64,000 bases of DNA from Melioribacter roseus (GTDB lineage Bacteria; Bacteroidota; Ignavibacteria; Ignavibacteriales; Melioribacteraceae). The notes below the pieces were generated by a model, which worked only from the letters and a program-made list of their open reading frames with translations, searched no databases and was not told where the DNA came from. How positions within the stretch are numbered: position 1 is the first letter of the stretch; each line of letters opens with the position of its first letter. Below, piece after piece: positions 1-12,341 of the stretch. The stretch covers positions 1-64,000 of the forward strand of contig DYLK01000006.1 of NCBI GenBank assembly GCA_020722065.1. Direction: 5' to 3'. Made by a program: the position numbers and the translations under genes.

Positions 1-29
1 ATGAACTCCACCTTGAAGGTGGAGTTCAT
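1..29. terminator. Perfect hairpin at window edge, probable terminator
   Basis: Twelve-base arms (1-12 and 18-29) pair perfectly around the loop TTGAA, with an A/T-rich sequence after the right arm. The hairpin probably ends a gene that lies outside the window. The core AACTCCACC-TTGAA-GGTGGAGTT recurs exactly at 54861-54893 behind the OPT transporter gene, so it is a shared terminator-type palindrome. The T-run after it is short here, and the direction of use cannot be decided. Confidence 0.55.
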
Positions 30-151
30 TTAAAGTTTAAGTATGAAAAAATCCACTCAATTTTTTAAACATTCTTTTTAAACATTATTTCTAATACTCC
101 GATAATTTTAAAGATTATAACAATTTATAAACAACAAATGGATTAAAAAAA

Positions 152-2671
152 ATGAAAAAATTAAAATCAATTAAAACTTACTTGTCAATTTTGGTAGCAA
201 TTGTACTCGTTATTAGTATAATTATTGAATCTGCCAAAACTTATTATTCAGAAAAGACAATCCTTCAAGAAGAAAATTTAATTCTAAAAGAAACTTTAAC
301 AAAAGAACTAGATGAACTCTTAAAACAGGATATTCAAAATTCGAAATTAGAAGTCGAATTACTGTTAAATGATCGAGCAATAGTAGAAAAATTTGCAAAT
401 GGTGATCGGCTCGGTTTAGAAGAATTAACTTTACCAATTTATGAAAAAAAATTACGAGATGAATTCGGAATCAAAGAATTTCAATTTCACACTCCTCCAG
501 CTACCTCTTTTTACAGAGTACACATGCCAGATAAATGGGGCGATGATTTGTCATCTTTCAGACAAACAGTTGTTGATGCAAATAGAGATAAAAAAATAAT
601 TGCTGGGTTAGAAGTTGGAAAAGCTGGTTTAGGAATACGACTTGTTCACCCAATTAACTACAATGGACAACATATTGGGTCTGTTGAATTTGGGAAATCT
701 TTTACCAAACTTTTAGACGAAATAGCAAAAGCAAATAATGTTGAATTTGCTGTAGGAATTAAGACAAGTGTATTTCAAAAAGCGGGAGGGAAAGCAAAAC
801 AAGATGACATTATTAATGGAGAAACAACATATCGCGCCTTCTCTAACGAAATTGTAAAGAAAAACATAAGTGAAATTGAAACAAATTTTGAAGAAATCCC
901 TATTATAAATTTTGATGATAAAGATTATGCCGTTTTTTCAATCCCAATCAAAGATTATTCAAACTCAGATATTGGAATAATTACTTTTTTCTCTGACCGA
1001 ACAGCTATAATTGAAGAAGCGAATACTGATTTATTTATTTCAATTTTTATCCAAATAATATCTGGGGCAATTCTTATCGGTTTATTGTTATATATAATAA
1101 ACAAAAAAGTACTTTCTTCATTAAACGATACTGTAGAATTTACTAAAAGTTTAGCGGCGGGTAATTATAAGGCAGTAGCAAAAAATACTGAATTTATTGA
1201 AATTTACACACTAAATGAAACACTTAATATATTAACTGAAAAAATAATGGAACAACATCAAATGATTGACAGTTTGCCAACACCTGTAATGCGAATTGAT
1301 AAAGATTTTAATATTCAATACATGAATCAATCTGGAGCTAATCTTGTAGGTGTTTCTCAAGCTAATTTAGTTGGACAAAAATGCTACAATAATTTTAGAA
1401 CAGAGCATTGTAACACAGATAAATGTGCTGTAGCTAGAGCGATGTCAAATGGTAAAAATGTAACTGAAAAAACAATTGCAAGACCACAAGGAAAAGAAAT
1501 GCACATTATGTACACAGGAACTCCAATATATGATAATAATGGAGTAATTATTGGTGGCGAAGAATATGTTGCTGACATATCTGAAATGGTTAATAAAGAA
1601 GAATACCTTTCTAACAATGTTAGAAATATTTTAGAAGAAATGGAAAAATTCTCGCATGGTGATTTATCAGTTGAGTTACATTCTGAAAGAAAAGATGATG
1701 ATATTGCGAAATTGTTTAATGGTTTTAATGAAACAGTTAGAAAAATCCGAGATCTTATCAGTCAATTAGTTGAAGCAGTTTCAGCTACCGCAAGTGCAAG
1801 TACACAAATTTCAGCTAGTTCAGAAGAAATGGCAGCTGGAGCACAAGAACAAAGTTCGCAAACAAGTGAAGTTGCATCAGCAGTTGAAGAAATGGCTAAA
1901 ACAATTGTTGAAACAAGCATAAATGCAAATAATGCTGCTAAAGCATCTGCCGAAGCTAAAAAAGAAGGAATTGAAGGTTTCGAAAAACTAAAAGAGACAC
2001 AAGAAGGAATGATAAAAATCAATTCAGCTACAGACACTACAACCCAAATAGTAAATTCATTAACGCAAAAAACTGCATCTATTGGTGAAATTACACGTGT
2101 AATTGATGAAATTGCTGACCAAACAAATTTGTTGGCATTAAATGCAGCAATTGAAGCAGCAAGAGCTGGTGAACAAGGTAGAGGTTTTGCTGTTGTTGCC
2201 GATGAGGTTAGAAAATTAGCTGAAAGAACTACTAAGGCTACAAAAGAAATTGGAAATACTATAAAATCAATTCAATCTGAAGCAAAAGAAGCTGATGAAG
2301 CAACACTTGCAACAAGTAATGCAGTACATCAGGGAATGGAAATGATAAATAGTATGTCAGAACTTCTAAAACATATTCTAACAAGTTTTGATAATGTTAC
2401 AATGGAAATTTCTCAAGTAGCTTCGGCAAGTGAGCAACAATCGGCTACAGTTGAAGAAATAAGCAAAAATATTGAAGGAATTAACCACGTTGCTCAAGAA
2501 GCTGCACAAGGTGTTCAACAAATTGCTCAAGCTGCAGAAGATTTGAACAGATTGACAGAAAATCTATCACAAATTGCTTCTTATTTTAAAATTGATAATT
2601 ATGAAATGAAATCTTCTACAACAAAAGCAAATAATAAATTGCATTCTCAAAAATCACATTATTTGAAATAG
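152..2671 (+). CDS. Methyl-accepting chemotaxis protein (Cache-HAMP-PAS-MCP signal)
   Basis: Transmembrane chemoreceptor of 839 aa that would sense a ligand outside the cytoplasmic membrane and control CheA/CheW. Residues about 9-27 form TM1, 30-290 an extracytoplasmic sensor resembling a double Cache fold, and 293-316 TM2, followed by a HAMP segment to about 370. A PAS domain follows at about 375-480, then a second HAMP-like stretch (about 490-545), then the MCP signalling coiled coil with the conserved hairpin tip ([19 protein letters not shown]). The PAS domain carries C411, C420 and C425 (C-x8-C-x4-C), which could bind a metal or cofactor. There is no NWETF-type C-terminal tether. The ATG at 152 gives a good TM1, but no clear ribosome site is visible. 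No che genes are nearby, so it acts as an orphan receptor in this window. Confidence 0.93.
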   Translation: MKKLKSIKTYLSILVAIVLVISIIIESAKTYYSEKTILQEENLILKETLTKELDELLKQDIQNSKLEVELLLNDRAIVEKFANGDRLGLEELTLPIYEKKLRDEFGIKEFQFHTPPATSFYRVHMPDKWGDDLSSFRQTVVDANRDKKIIAGLEVGKAGLGIRLVHPINYNGQHIGSVEFGKSFTKLLDEIAKANNVEFAVGIKTSVFQKAGGKAKQDDIINGETTYRAFSNEIVKKNISEIETNFEEIPIINFDDKDYAVFSIPIKDYSNSDIGIITFFSDRTAIIEEANTDLFISIFIQIISGAILIGLLLYIINKKVLSSLNDTVEFTKSLAAGNYKAVAKNTEFIEIYTLNETLNILTEKIMEQHQMIDSLPTPVMRIDKDFNIQYMNQSGANLVGVSQANLVGQKCYNNFRTEHCNTDKCAVARAMSNGKNVTEKTIARPQGKEMHIMYTGTPIYDNNGVIIGGEEYVADISEMVNKEEYLSNNVRNILEEMEKFSHGDLSVELHSERKDDDIAKLFNGFNETVRKIRDLISQLVEAVSATASASTQISASSEEMAAGAQEQSSQTSEVASAVEEMAKTIVETSINANNAAKASAEAKKEGIEGFEKLKETQEGMIKINSATDTTTQIVNSLTQKTASIGEITRVIDEIADQTNLLALNAAIEAARAGEQGRGFAVVADEVRKLAERTTKATKEIGNTIKSIQSEAKEADEATLATSNAVHQGMEMINSMSELLKHILTSFDNVTMEISQVASASEQQSATVEEISKNIEGINHVAQEAAQGVQQIAQAAEDLNRLTENLSQIASYFKIDNYEMKSSTTKANNKLHSQKSHYLK

Positions 2672-2748
2672 AATTATTTTCTTATGGGAAAAAATAAATA
2701 ACCGAACTATAGTGCTTTAAAATCCCTATACTTAGTGAATTAGTTCTT

Positions 2749-2776
2749 AAAAAAACCGGCTCTCGCCGGTTTTTTT
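2749..2776. terminator. Bidirectional rho-independent terminator
   Basis: The stem (A)nCCGGC / GCCGG(T)n has loop TCTC, with seven A's on the left and seven T's on the right, so it works in both directions. It lies between the convergent chemoreceptor gene (ends 2671) and the PLP enzyme gene (ends 2941). Confidence 0.9.
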
Positions 2777-2778
2777 AT

Positions 2779-2907
2779 GTCATTCCAATATTTTATGTCA
2801 TTCTGAACGAAGTGAAGAATCTTTCTTATATTAATCTATTTCTCAAGATACTTCGCTTTCGCTCAGTATGACATAGAGAAAATCATTTGTCATTCCGATA
2901 TTGTATG
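2779..2907. repeat. Imperfect inverted repeat flanked by short direct repeats
   Basis: The left arm 2794-2825 (starting TATGTCATTCTGAACGAAG) and the right arm 2845-2875 read as inverted copies with about six mismatches over 30 bases. The whole is bracketed by near-identical 19-base direct repeats at 2779-2797 and 2889-2907 (GTCATTCCnATATTnTATG). It contains no ORF. The left-arm text resembles an intergenic repeat that I recall as widespread in Bacteroidetes-like genomes; its mechanism is unknown to me. It could be a REP/MITE-like element or the eroded remains of one. Confidence 0.6.
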
Positions 2908-2940
2908 TTTCTAAATGAACTAATCTTCAAATAAATGGTA

Positions 2941-4119
2941 TTAACTCATTGATTGTTCTAAATCAGCAATTAGTTCATCTACATTTTCAATCCCAACAGA
3001 AAGACGAACTAATCCATCAGTAATTCCAGCGGATTGACGAGCTTCTTTTCCCATCGATGCGTGAGTCATTGTTGCAGGATGTTGAATTAGTGTTTCTACT
3101 CCACCGAGACTTACAGCAAGTTGAGCAAGTTTTACAGAATTCATCATTTTTATGCCAGCGGATAAACCACCTTTTAATTCAAACGAAATCATTCCACCAG
3201 CCCCATTCTGTTGTTTTTGAGCTAATTCATAGAATGGAAAAGATTTCAATCCTGGATATCGAACCCATTTCACTTTTGGATGATTTTCAAGATATTCTGC
3301 AATTTTCATTGCATTTTCGGAATGTTTTTTCATTCTTATTGAAAGAGTTTTCAGACCGCGATGAACCAAAAATGAATTAAATGGATCAATTGTTCCGCCA
3401 ATTTGATTTAACATTTTGCGATGTTCTTTGTAGCTTTGTTCATCTTTTGTAACAATAATTCCAGCAACAACATCGGCATGCCCATTTAGGAATTTTGTCA
3501 TACTATGAACAACAACATCTGCTCCAAATTCAAGCGGACGTTGAAGTGCGGGCGACATAAATGTGTTATCTACAACTAATTTTGCTCCGTTTTGATGAGC
3601 AATTTCGGAAACGGCTTTCAAGTCTGTTGTTGATAAAGTTGGATTCCCAGGTGTTTCAACATAAATCACTTTTGTATTAGATTTCATCATACTTCTAACT
3701 TCTTCCAAATCTGAAGTTTCTGCGAACGAGACTTCAATTCCGAATTTGCTTAAAACATCTTTTGCAAGAGTTGCAGTTGGTCCGTAAACTGATTTTGAAA
3801 CAATTGCGTGATCTCCATTTTTTAGAAGAGTTACAAATGTTGTGTGAATTGCAGCCATTCCGCTTGCACAACCTAATGCTTTGTAGCCTCCTTCAAGTTC
3901 AGCTACGGCATTTTCCATTGCTTCAATTGTTGGATTGCCAATTCTTGTATAAATATAGCCGCTTGCTTCACCTTTGAAGAGTTTTCCGCCTTGTTCAACA
4001 TTTTCAAACTTAAAAGTTGATGTTTGATAAATTGGTGGAACAACTGGACCAAATTCATATTCGCCAATTCCCGCATGAACACATTTTGATTCGAATGAAA
4101 GATTTTTGTTATTTGACAT
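2941..4119 (-). CDS. Trans-sulfuration family PLP enzyme (methionine gamma-lyase / cystathionine gamma-synthase type)
   Basis: 392 aa, full length for the Cys/Met-metabolism PLP family. These cytosolic enzymes make or cleave cystathionine, homocysteine or methionine. The PLP-binding lysine is K209 in the SMTKFLNGH motif, and the phosphate-binding YxR (58-60) and GCASGMAAI (83-91) motifs are present. The overall sequence reads most like methionine gamma-lyase, but the position of the catalytic cysteine typical of that enzyme (Cys116 in Pseudomonas) is P114 here (VYGPT). The exact reaction therefore stays open between gamma-lyase, cystathionine beta/gamma-lyase and gamma-synthase. The ATG follows AGGTAAATAAA. 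The gene starts 14 bases after gyrA on the same strand, so it is probably co-transcribed, and it ends before the terminator at 2749-2776. Confidence 0.9.
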   Translation of the reverse strand: MSNNKNLSFESKCVHAGIGEYEFGPVVPPIYQTSTFKFENVEQGGKLFKGEASGYIYTRIGNPTIEAMENAVAELEGGYKALGCASGMAAIHTTFVTLLKNGDHAIVSKSVYGPTATLAKDVLSKFGIEVSFAETSDLEEVRSMMKSNTKVIYVETPGNPTLSTTDLKAVSEIAHQNGAKLVVDNTFMSPALQRPLEFGADVVVHSMTKFLNGHADVVAGIIVTKDEQSYKEHRKMLNQIGGTIDPFNSFLVHRGLKTLSIRMKKHSENAMKIAEYLENHPKVKWVRYPGLKSFPFYELAQKQQNGAGGMISFELKGGLSAGIKMMNSVKLAQLAVSLGGVETLIQHPATMTHASMGKEARQSAGITDGLVRLSVGIENVDELIADLEQSMS

Positions 4120-4133
4120 TTTATTTACCTATA

Positions 4134-6626
4134 TTAGATTAAAGTTGGATTTTCTTCATCTGTTGTATCAATAATTTCTTCATCATCAACGTTTTGTGAT
4201 TCAGATTCTGGCAAAACACGAGCAATATCAGCAATTGCATCGCCGTCTTTCAAACGAATTACTCTAACGCCGGAAGTGTTTCTTCCCATTACACGAATAT
4301 CTTTTACTGATTGACGAATTACCATTCCTCCAGTCGAAATAATAACAAGTTCGTCTGTGTCATTTACTTCGAGCATTGCGATTAAACTTCCGTTCTTTTC
4401 GCCAGTTTTAACAGTAATTATTCCTTTTCCACCACGTTTTGTGATTCGATAATCTGAAATATTACTTCTCTTTCCAAACCCATTTTCAGTAACTACAAGC
4501 AAAGTTCCTTCTCGCTTTACGACAATCATTCCAATTGCAAGATCACCTTTTCGCAAGTTTATTCCACGAACTCCAGTTGCTGTTCTACCCATTGGACGAA
4601 CGTCATTTTCATTAAATCGAATTGCCATTCCATTTTTTGTCCCAATAATAATGTCGTTATATCCTTCTGAAATTTTTACTTCAATCAGTTTATCGCCTTC
4701 AACTAAATTGATTGCGTTAATTCCGCCTTTTCGAACGTTAGAATATGCAGAAAGTACAGTTTTCTTGATTGTACCTTGTTCAGTTGCCATTATTATAAAT
4801 TTATCTTCGGAGAATTCTTTAACCGTTACGAAAGCTGTAATTTTTTCGTTTTTATCCTTTTCGACAATATTTTGTAAAGCTCTTCCACGTGATGTTCTTC
4901 CACCTTCTGGAATTTCGTAAACTTTTAGCCAATAGACTTTTCCGCTATCAGTAAAAAACATTATATAATGATGAGTAGATGAAACAAACATGTGCTCAAT
5001 AAAATCTTCATCTTTTGTCCCAGCACCGCTAACTCCTTTTCCACCGCGATTTTGTCTGCGATATCCACTAACTGGAAATCGTTTTATAAATCCGCGATGG
5101 GAAATTGTTACAACAACATCTTCTTCTGCAATTGTATCTTCAAGAGAAAAATCTTTGTAATCAAAAATTATTTCAGTTCTTCTTTCGTCTCCGTATTTAT
5201 CTCGCAAGGATTTTAGTTCTTCAGTGATTATATAATTTCTCTTTTCCTCATTATCCAAAATCCCACGTAATCTTTCGATAAGTTGTATTGTTTCTTTGTA
5301 TTCATCTTCAATTTTTTGGCGTTCTAAGCCAGTCAATCGTTGAAGTCGCATATCAAGAATTGCTTTTGCTTGAATTTCAGAAAGTCCAAATCGATTCATA
5401 AGATTATTTTTTGCGGTTTCAACATCTTTTGATTTTTTTATTGTTTCGATAACTTCATCAATATTATCAAGTGCAATTATGTAACCTTCCAAAATGTGAG
5501 CACGTTTTTCGGCAGCATCGAGTTCGTATTTTGTTCTTCTTATTAGAACTTCCATTCTGTGATTGATAAAATGCTTCATCATTTCTTTTAGAGTAAGAAC
5601 TTTTGGAATTCCGTTAACAAGCGCCAACATAATTACACCAAAAGTAATTTGCATCTGCGTTTGTTTGAAAAGCTGATTTAGAATAACATCAGGTTGCGAA
5701 CCTCGTTTTGTTTCAATCACAATTCGCATTCCATCTCTATCTGATTCATCGCGTATGTTTGAAATATCTGTTATTACTCCGGCACGAATTAAATCGGCAA
5801 TTTTTTCGATAAGATTAGCTTTATTAACTTGATAGGGCAGTTCTGTAACTACTATGTTTTCGCGGTCGTTTTTATGTGTTTCAATATTTGCTTTTGCTCG
5901 AACAATAATTTTTCCTCGCCCAGTTGTGTAAGCATTTCTTACACCATCGTAACCGTAAATAATTCCACCAGTAGGAAAATCTGGAGCTTTTACGAATTTT
6001 AATAAATCAATATTATCCAAATTAGGATTTTCAATAAGTGCAATTATTCCATCAACAACTTCAGTTAAGTTGTGTGGAGGAATATTTGTTGCCATTCCAA
6101 CTGCAATTCCGCTTGCTCCGTTTACCAATAAATTTGGAAGATATGAAGGCAAAACTGTTGGTTCTTGAAGTGAATCATCAAAGTTTGGGGCAAAATCGAC
6201 AGTGTTTTTTTCAAGGTCGCGAAGCATTTCCTCACTAATTCTATGTAATTTTGCTTCAGTATAACGCATTGCCGCTGGTGAATCTCCATCAACAGAACCA
6301 AAGTTTCCTTGTCCGTTCACTAAAGGATAACGAAGCGAAAAACTTTGCACCATTCTAACCATTGAATCATAAACTGCTGTGTCGCCGTGAGGATGATATT
6401 TACCAAGCACTTCCCCCACAATTCTTGCTGATTTTTTGTATGTTTTATTGTATGAAAGTCCAAGCTCGTGCATTCCATATAAAACTCGTCTGTGAACTGG
6501 TTTTAATCCATCGCGAACGTCTGGTAAAGCGCGTGCAACAATAACTGACATCGCATAATCGATATACGATGATTTCATTTCATCTTCTAAACTTCTTAAT
6601 TTTATTTTGTCAAAAATCATACTCAT
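4134..6626 (-). CDS. gyrA: DNA gyrase subunit A
   Basis: 830 aa, usual for GyrA. It cuts and rejoins DNA in the GyrA2GyrB2 complex to introduce negative supercoils. The catalytic tyrosine is Y122 ([10 protein letters not shown]). The quinolone-determining region is intact, with HPHGD at 78-82, T83 where E. coli has serine, and D87. The C-terminal half shows the repeated beta-pinwheel units, and the GyrA box appears as QNRGGKG, which argues for gyrase rather than topoisomerase IV. An acidic C-terminal tail ends the protein. The ATG follows GATGAGAAAA, 20 bases after the gyrB stop; the two genes form an operon. Confidence 0.97.
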   Translation of the reverse strand: MSMIFDKIKLRSLEDEMKSSYIDYAMSVIVARALPDVRDGLKPVHRRVLYGMHELGLSYNKTYKKSARIVGEVLGKYHPHGDTAVYDSMVRMVQSFSLRYPLVNGQGNFGSVDGDSPAAMRYTEAKLHRISEEMLRDLEKNTVDFAPNFDDSLQEPTVLPSYLPNLLVNGASGIAVGMATNIPPHNLTEVVDGIIALIENPNLDNIDLLKFVKAPDFPTGGIIYGYDGVRNAYTTGRGKIIVRAKANIETHKNDRENIVVTELPYQVNKANLIEKIADLIRAGVITDISNIRDESDRDGMRIVIETKRGSQPDVILNQLFKQTQMQITFGVIMLALVNGIPKVLTLKEMMKHFINHRMEVLIRRTKYELDAAEKRAHILEGYIIALDNIDEVIETIKKSKDVETAKNNLMNRFGLSEIQAKAILDMRLQRLTGLERQKIEDEYKETIQLIERLRGILDNEEKRNYIITEELKSLRDKYGDERRTEIIFDYKDFSLEDTIAEEDVVVTISHRGFIKRFPVSGYRRQNRGGKGVSGAGTKDEDFIEHMFVSSTHHYIMFFTDSGKVYWLKVYEIPEGGRTSRGRALQNIVEKDKNEKITAFVTVKEFSEDKFIIMATEQGTIKKTVLSAYSNVRKGGINAINLVEGDKLIEVKISEGYNDIIIGTKNGMAIRFNENDVRPMGRTATGVRGINLRKGDLAIGMIVVKREGTLLVVTENGFGKRSNISDYRITKRGGKGIITVKTGEKNGSLIAMLEVNDTDELVIISTGGMVIRQSVKDIRVMGRNTSGVRVIRLKDGDAIADIARVLPESESQNVDDEEIIDTTDEENPTLI

Positions 6627-6646
6627 TTTTTCATCTCATCTAAAAA

Positions 6647-8884
<2,238 letters not shown>

Positions 8885-8913
<29 letters not shown>

Positions 8914-10000
8914 TCATAAAAAGTGAATCCTTTTTATTTGTATGAAGTTGTTCATATTTTGAAAAATCTGTCATAGTAATAAATGCTTGACCAATTTGAC
9001 TCAGAAAATTTTTAATTTTTCCAGAACGGTTTGAATCCAATTCTCCAAAAATATCATCCATCAAAAAAATTGGAGTTTTTCCCGTTCTTTCCATTATGTA
9101 ATAAAATTCAGCAAATCGTAAAGCAATCTGAAAAGTTTTATGCTGACCTTGTGAACCATATTTTTTTAACAACTTTCCATTCAAAAAGAAATGAAACTCA
9201 TCGCGATGCGGTCCAACCAAGTTTTTTGCTCGTACTATTTCTGCTAATTCGTTATTTGCAAGCTCTTTTTCAAACACAGAAACAACTTCATTTTCATCAA
9301 TATTTGGTAAAATTGTTTCATAAATAATCGTTGGAATTTCCTTTTCCTCCATCACAAAAGAAAATGCTTTTTGTACGTATGGAATAAATTCTCTAATAAA
9401 TTCAAATCTATGCTTTATTAATTGTGAACCAATTTTTAATAAAGATTCGTTCCAAACTTGAAGTTGAAGAAAAAACTCTTCCCTTTTTGCTTCTTTTAGT
9501 GCTAAAAATAAAGATGTTCTTTGTTTTAGAATTTTATTATATTCTAAAAGCAACTTCAAATAAGCAGAATTTGATTGCGAAATGATGGAATCGACAAATT
9601 TACGTCTTTCACCAGGACCGCCGAGTGTGATTTCGTGGTCAGAAAGAGAAAGAAGGACAATTGGGAATTTTCCAATAAACTCGGATGCTCGATGAACTAA
9701 TTTCCCATCTAGGAGAACTTTTTTCTTGTTTTCTTCTGTATTAAAATTGATAAAGATTTGATTTTCGGTTAATTCTTTAATATTTCCGCGAACGTTGAAA
9801 TAATTTTCTTGAAAAGTGATAGATTCTTCTTCGTTTGCTATCCCTAAAATTTTAGTTGTGCAAAGTAAATAAATTGCTTCAAGAATTGTTGTTTTTCCTT
9901 GTCCGTTTCCACCAACAAAATAGTTTAATCCTTCTGAAAAATGAAACTTACTTTCTCTATGAGATTTGAAGTTAGTTAATTCCAAATAGTTAAGATACAT
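8885..10000 (-). CDS. recF: DNA replication and repair protein RecF
   Basis: 371 aa, an SMC-like ATPase that helps load RecA at single-strand gaps through RecFOR. Walker A GGNGQGKT is at 30-37, the ABC signature is seen in GSQGQHKTF, and Walker B in IFLMDDIFGELD near residue 320. The start is the ATG at 10000, one base after the dnaN stop codon. The recF-dnaN pairing is the usual bacterial arrangement. Confidence 0.96.
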
Positions 10001-10001
10001 T

Positions 10002-11129
10002 CTATCCGTTCAATCTAACAGGCATTATCAACATTCTAATTTCAAAATTTTCTTTTTGAGTTGTAGGAGAAACTATTACTGGTTTTGTATTGGACATTAA
10101 TTTGAAAACAATTTCTTCAAATTCGGTTAAATGATTTACAATGTCACTCAAAAAACTACCATTAAACCCAATCTCCATTGCATCGCCTTTATAGGATATT
10201 GCAAGATTTTCTTTTGCAGAAGAACCTGTATCAGTATCTTCAACAGAAATATCCAATTGTTCGTTTGTAATATCCCATTTAATCTTTTTCATTTTGGCAG
10301 ATGAAACTAATAGCATTCTTTTTGTTATCTGCGAAAGAGATTTAGGATTTACACTTAATGAAAATTCATTCTCTTTTGGAATAATATTTTTATAGTCTGG
10401 GAATTTTTCCATAATTAAGCGAGCTACTAAACTTATATCGCTTAAAACAAAAGCAATATAAGTTGAATTAAAGTAAACTTTAACTTCGCGTTCATCCAAT
10501 ATTTTTGATAGAATTGAAGTTGTGTTGCCTGCAACGACAATTTGTGCTTCATTTTCTATTTTTATGTTTTTGTAAAGTAATTCCACCAATCTGTGTGCAT
10601 CTGTACTTACAAAACGCATTCCATCTTCTGAAAATTCAAATAAAGTTCCAGTCATTGATGGACGATATTCTTCTTTACTAATTGCAAAAGCAGTTTTATC
10701 GATAGATTCTTTTAAGTCTTTCCCAGAAATTGTAAAATAGTTAACATTTTCCGTATTCTTAATTTCAAATTCTGGAACATCTGGATACTCATTTGCATTC
10801 TGAAAACTTAAATGAAATTCACCAGTTTCCCAATTAATTGTAAATTTCTTTTTGTCGTCCGTTTTGATTATAAGTGTTGTTTCTTCAAGAGATTTAATTG
10901 CTTCAAGTAACAGTTTTGCTGAAATAATGCCTTTGTAATTGGTATCCGAAACAACTCTTGTTGAGGCTTTAAGCCAATGATCACCATCTGAAGCAAGAAC
11001 TGTTAAAACACCATCTTGTAAATCGAAAAGAAAATTTTCATAAATCTGTTGAGTAGCTCTTGGGTTTATAGCAGGAAAAACGCGTGTAAGAAGTTTTTCG
11101 AGCTCTTTGCTGTTTACTTTGAATTCCAT
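10002..11129 (-). CDS. dnaN: DNA polymerase III sliding clamp (beta subunit)
   Basis: 375 aa with the three-fold clamp architecture. The N terminus reads MEFKVNSKELEKLLTRV, the central part contains KTAFAISKEEYRPSMTG, and the C-terminal MLIMPVRLNG matches the conserved clamp end. It tethers the polymerase to DNA and is the first gene of the dnaN-recF-DUF721-gyrB-gyrA run. The ATG follows GGAGAAATA. Upstream (11130-11285) is an A/T-rich leader with no DnaA-box cluster. Genes further upstream are unrelated, so dnaA is not linked here. Confidence 0.96.
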   Translation of the reverse strand: MEFKVNSKELEKLLTRVFPAINPRATQQIYENFLFDLQDGVLTVLASDGDHWLKASTRVVSDTNYKGIISAKLLLEAIKSLEETTLIIKTDDKKKFTINWETGEFHLSFQNANEYPDVPEFEIKNTENVNYFTISGKDLKESIDKTAFAISKEEYRPSMTGTLFEFSEDGMRFVSTDAHRLVELLYKNIKIENEAQIVVAGNTTSILSKILDEREVKVYFNSTYIAFVLSDISLVARLIMEKFPDYKNIIPKENEFSLSVNPKSLSQITKRMLLVSSAKMKKIKWDITNEQLDISVEDTDTGSSAKENLAISYKGDAMEIGFNGSFLSDIVNHLTEFEEIVFKLMSNTKPVIVSPTTQKENFEIRMLIMPVRLNG

Positions 11130-11285
11130 TATTTCTCCATATTAAATCACGAAAAAATACTGAAAAATAAGGAGAATTCCAACTATTTAAGCTAAATTAT
11201 AGAAACTGAAAAAAGTGCATTATTAGTTCAAATAAGCATTTTTTGTAAATTTCGAATAATTAATAATTAAAGAATTACTAAAACA

Positions 11286-11314
11286 AAAAACCCAACAAAA
11301 TTTGCTGGGTTTTT
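11286..11314. terminator. Bidirectional terminator between dnaN and the T9SS gene
   Basis: AAACCCAACAAA (11288-11299) pairs with TTTGCTGGGTTT (11301-11312) with one G-T pair. A-runs and T-runs flank it on both sides. On the - strand it ends transcription of the T9SS-sorted protein gene (stop at 11342) before dnaN begins. Confidence 0.85.
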
Positions 11315-11341
11315 AAGAAATTTATAAGATTAAACTCGAAT

Positions 11342-12253
11342 TTACTTCATGAGAATCATCTTTTTGGTAATTGTTTGATTCTTAGTTTTTAATTCATAAA
11401 AATAAATTCCAGATGTTAATTTTTTAGCATCAAATTGAACTTCATGAAAACCAGTTGGTAAATTCTTGCTTACTAAAGTTACAACTTCAGATCCTATTGC
11501 ATCATATATTTTTAGTGTAACAAAACCTGCTTCTGGGATTGTGAAATTTATTCTTGTTGTTGGGTTAAATGGATTTGGATAATTTTGTGAAAGCGAAAAT
11601 TCCAATGGTTTTTCATTTCCTTCATTCAAACCAACCAATGAACCTCTTCCACCTCCAAATTTCGAAAAATGTGATAATTGTAAAATTACATCGGTTGAAG
11701 TAATCTGAAAAGAAAGTCCGTTGCTATAGAAAAGTGAACCAATATAATATCCAAAACCAATATCATTTAGTCCCAAATTTAAAATTTGCAACAAAGTATT
11801 AAAAGAATCACTCAAAGGAATTGTTAAGGTTGCATATTTCCCTTCGTTGAAATAGTAAAACTCATCTAATCCGTGCATACCAGAATTTTCACCAATAACT
11901 GTTATTCCCATAAACATGAATAAATCATCGTTGAAATAAAATCCCGTATTGTTTGGATCGAATTGGAAAATGTTAATACCAATTGTAATATTTTCACTTA
12001 AAGCACCAGATTCAATTGCGAATTCTGTCCCTTCAATTGCGTCATACAATTGTTGATAACCAGATATTGCTTCTGGTAGTGTATATTCAGGAAGAGTAAA
12101 ACTACTTCCCGTTTGGAAACTTCCTCCAGTTATTGTTGCTGTTGATCCATCAAACGGATTATGAATAATAACTTGATAAGTAATTGTGTGTTCTTGTGCG
12201 AAAGTAAAAGTCGCAAAGAAAAACATTGCTAATAGTAAATACATCTTTTTCAT
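11342..12253 (-). CDS. Secreted protein with type IX C-terminal sorting domain
   Basis: 303 aa. Residues 1-19 are a Sec signal peptide (hydrophobic, ends FTFAQ). The last ~80 residues are a type A T9SS/Por sorting domain with NYPNPFNPTT, a GxxVxxL strand pattern, LTSGIYFYELK and the final KKMILMK. The protein should therefore cross the outer membrane by the type IX system and be attached or released. The middle (about 20-215) is beta-rich with many Gly, Asn and Phe; I do not recognise its family and see no catalytic motif. The ATG follows AAAGGAG. A Bacteroidetes-type promoter (12290-12320) lies upstream and a terminator downstream, so it is probably monocistronic. Confidence 0.88.
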   Translation of the reverse strand: MKKMYLLLAMFFFATFTFAQEHTITYQVIIHNPFDGSTATITGGSFQTGSSFTLPEYTLPEAISGYQQLYDAIEGTEFAIESGALSENITIGINIFQFDPNNTGFYFNDDLFMFMGITVIGENSGMHGLDEFYYFNEGKYATLTIPLSDSFNTLLQILNLGLNDIGFGYYIGSLFYSNGLSFQITSTDVILQLSHFSKFGGGRGSLVGLNEGNEKPLEFSLSQNYPNPFNPTTRINFTIPEAGFVTLKIYDAIGSEVVTLVSKNLPTGFHEVQFDAKKLTSGIYFYELKTKNQTITKKMILMK

Positions 12254-12289
12254 TTTTATACTCCTTTTTAGTTTTCTATTTATTTGATA

Positions 12290-12320
12290 GAAAAATACAA
12301 GTTAAATAGCAAAAGTCAAA
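12290..12320 (-). promoter_or_regulatory. Bacteroidetes-type promoter for the T9SS gene
   Basis: On the - strand TTTG (12320-12317) is followed after 19 bases by TATTTTTC (12297-12290). This fits the -33 TTTG / -7 TAnnTTTG pattern with one mismatch. It would give a leader of about 30 bases before the ATG at 12253. Confidence 0.45.
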
Positions 12321-12341
12321 TTATATATGATATAATGTATT

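Noticed and set aside
11130-11285. Possible replication origin upstream of dnaN
   Set aside because: The region is A/T-rich but short and has no DnaA-box repeats; only a leader and a terminator are visible.
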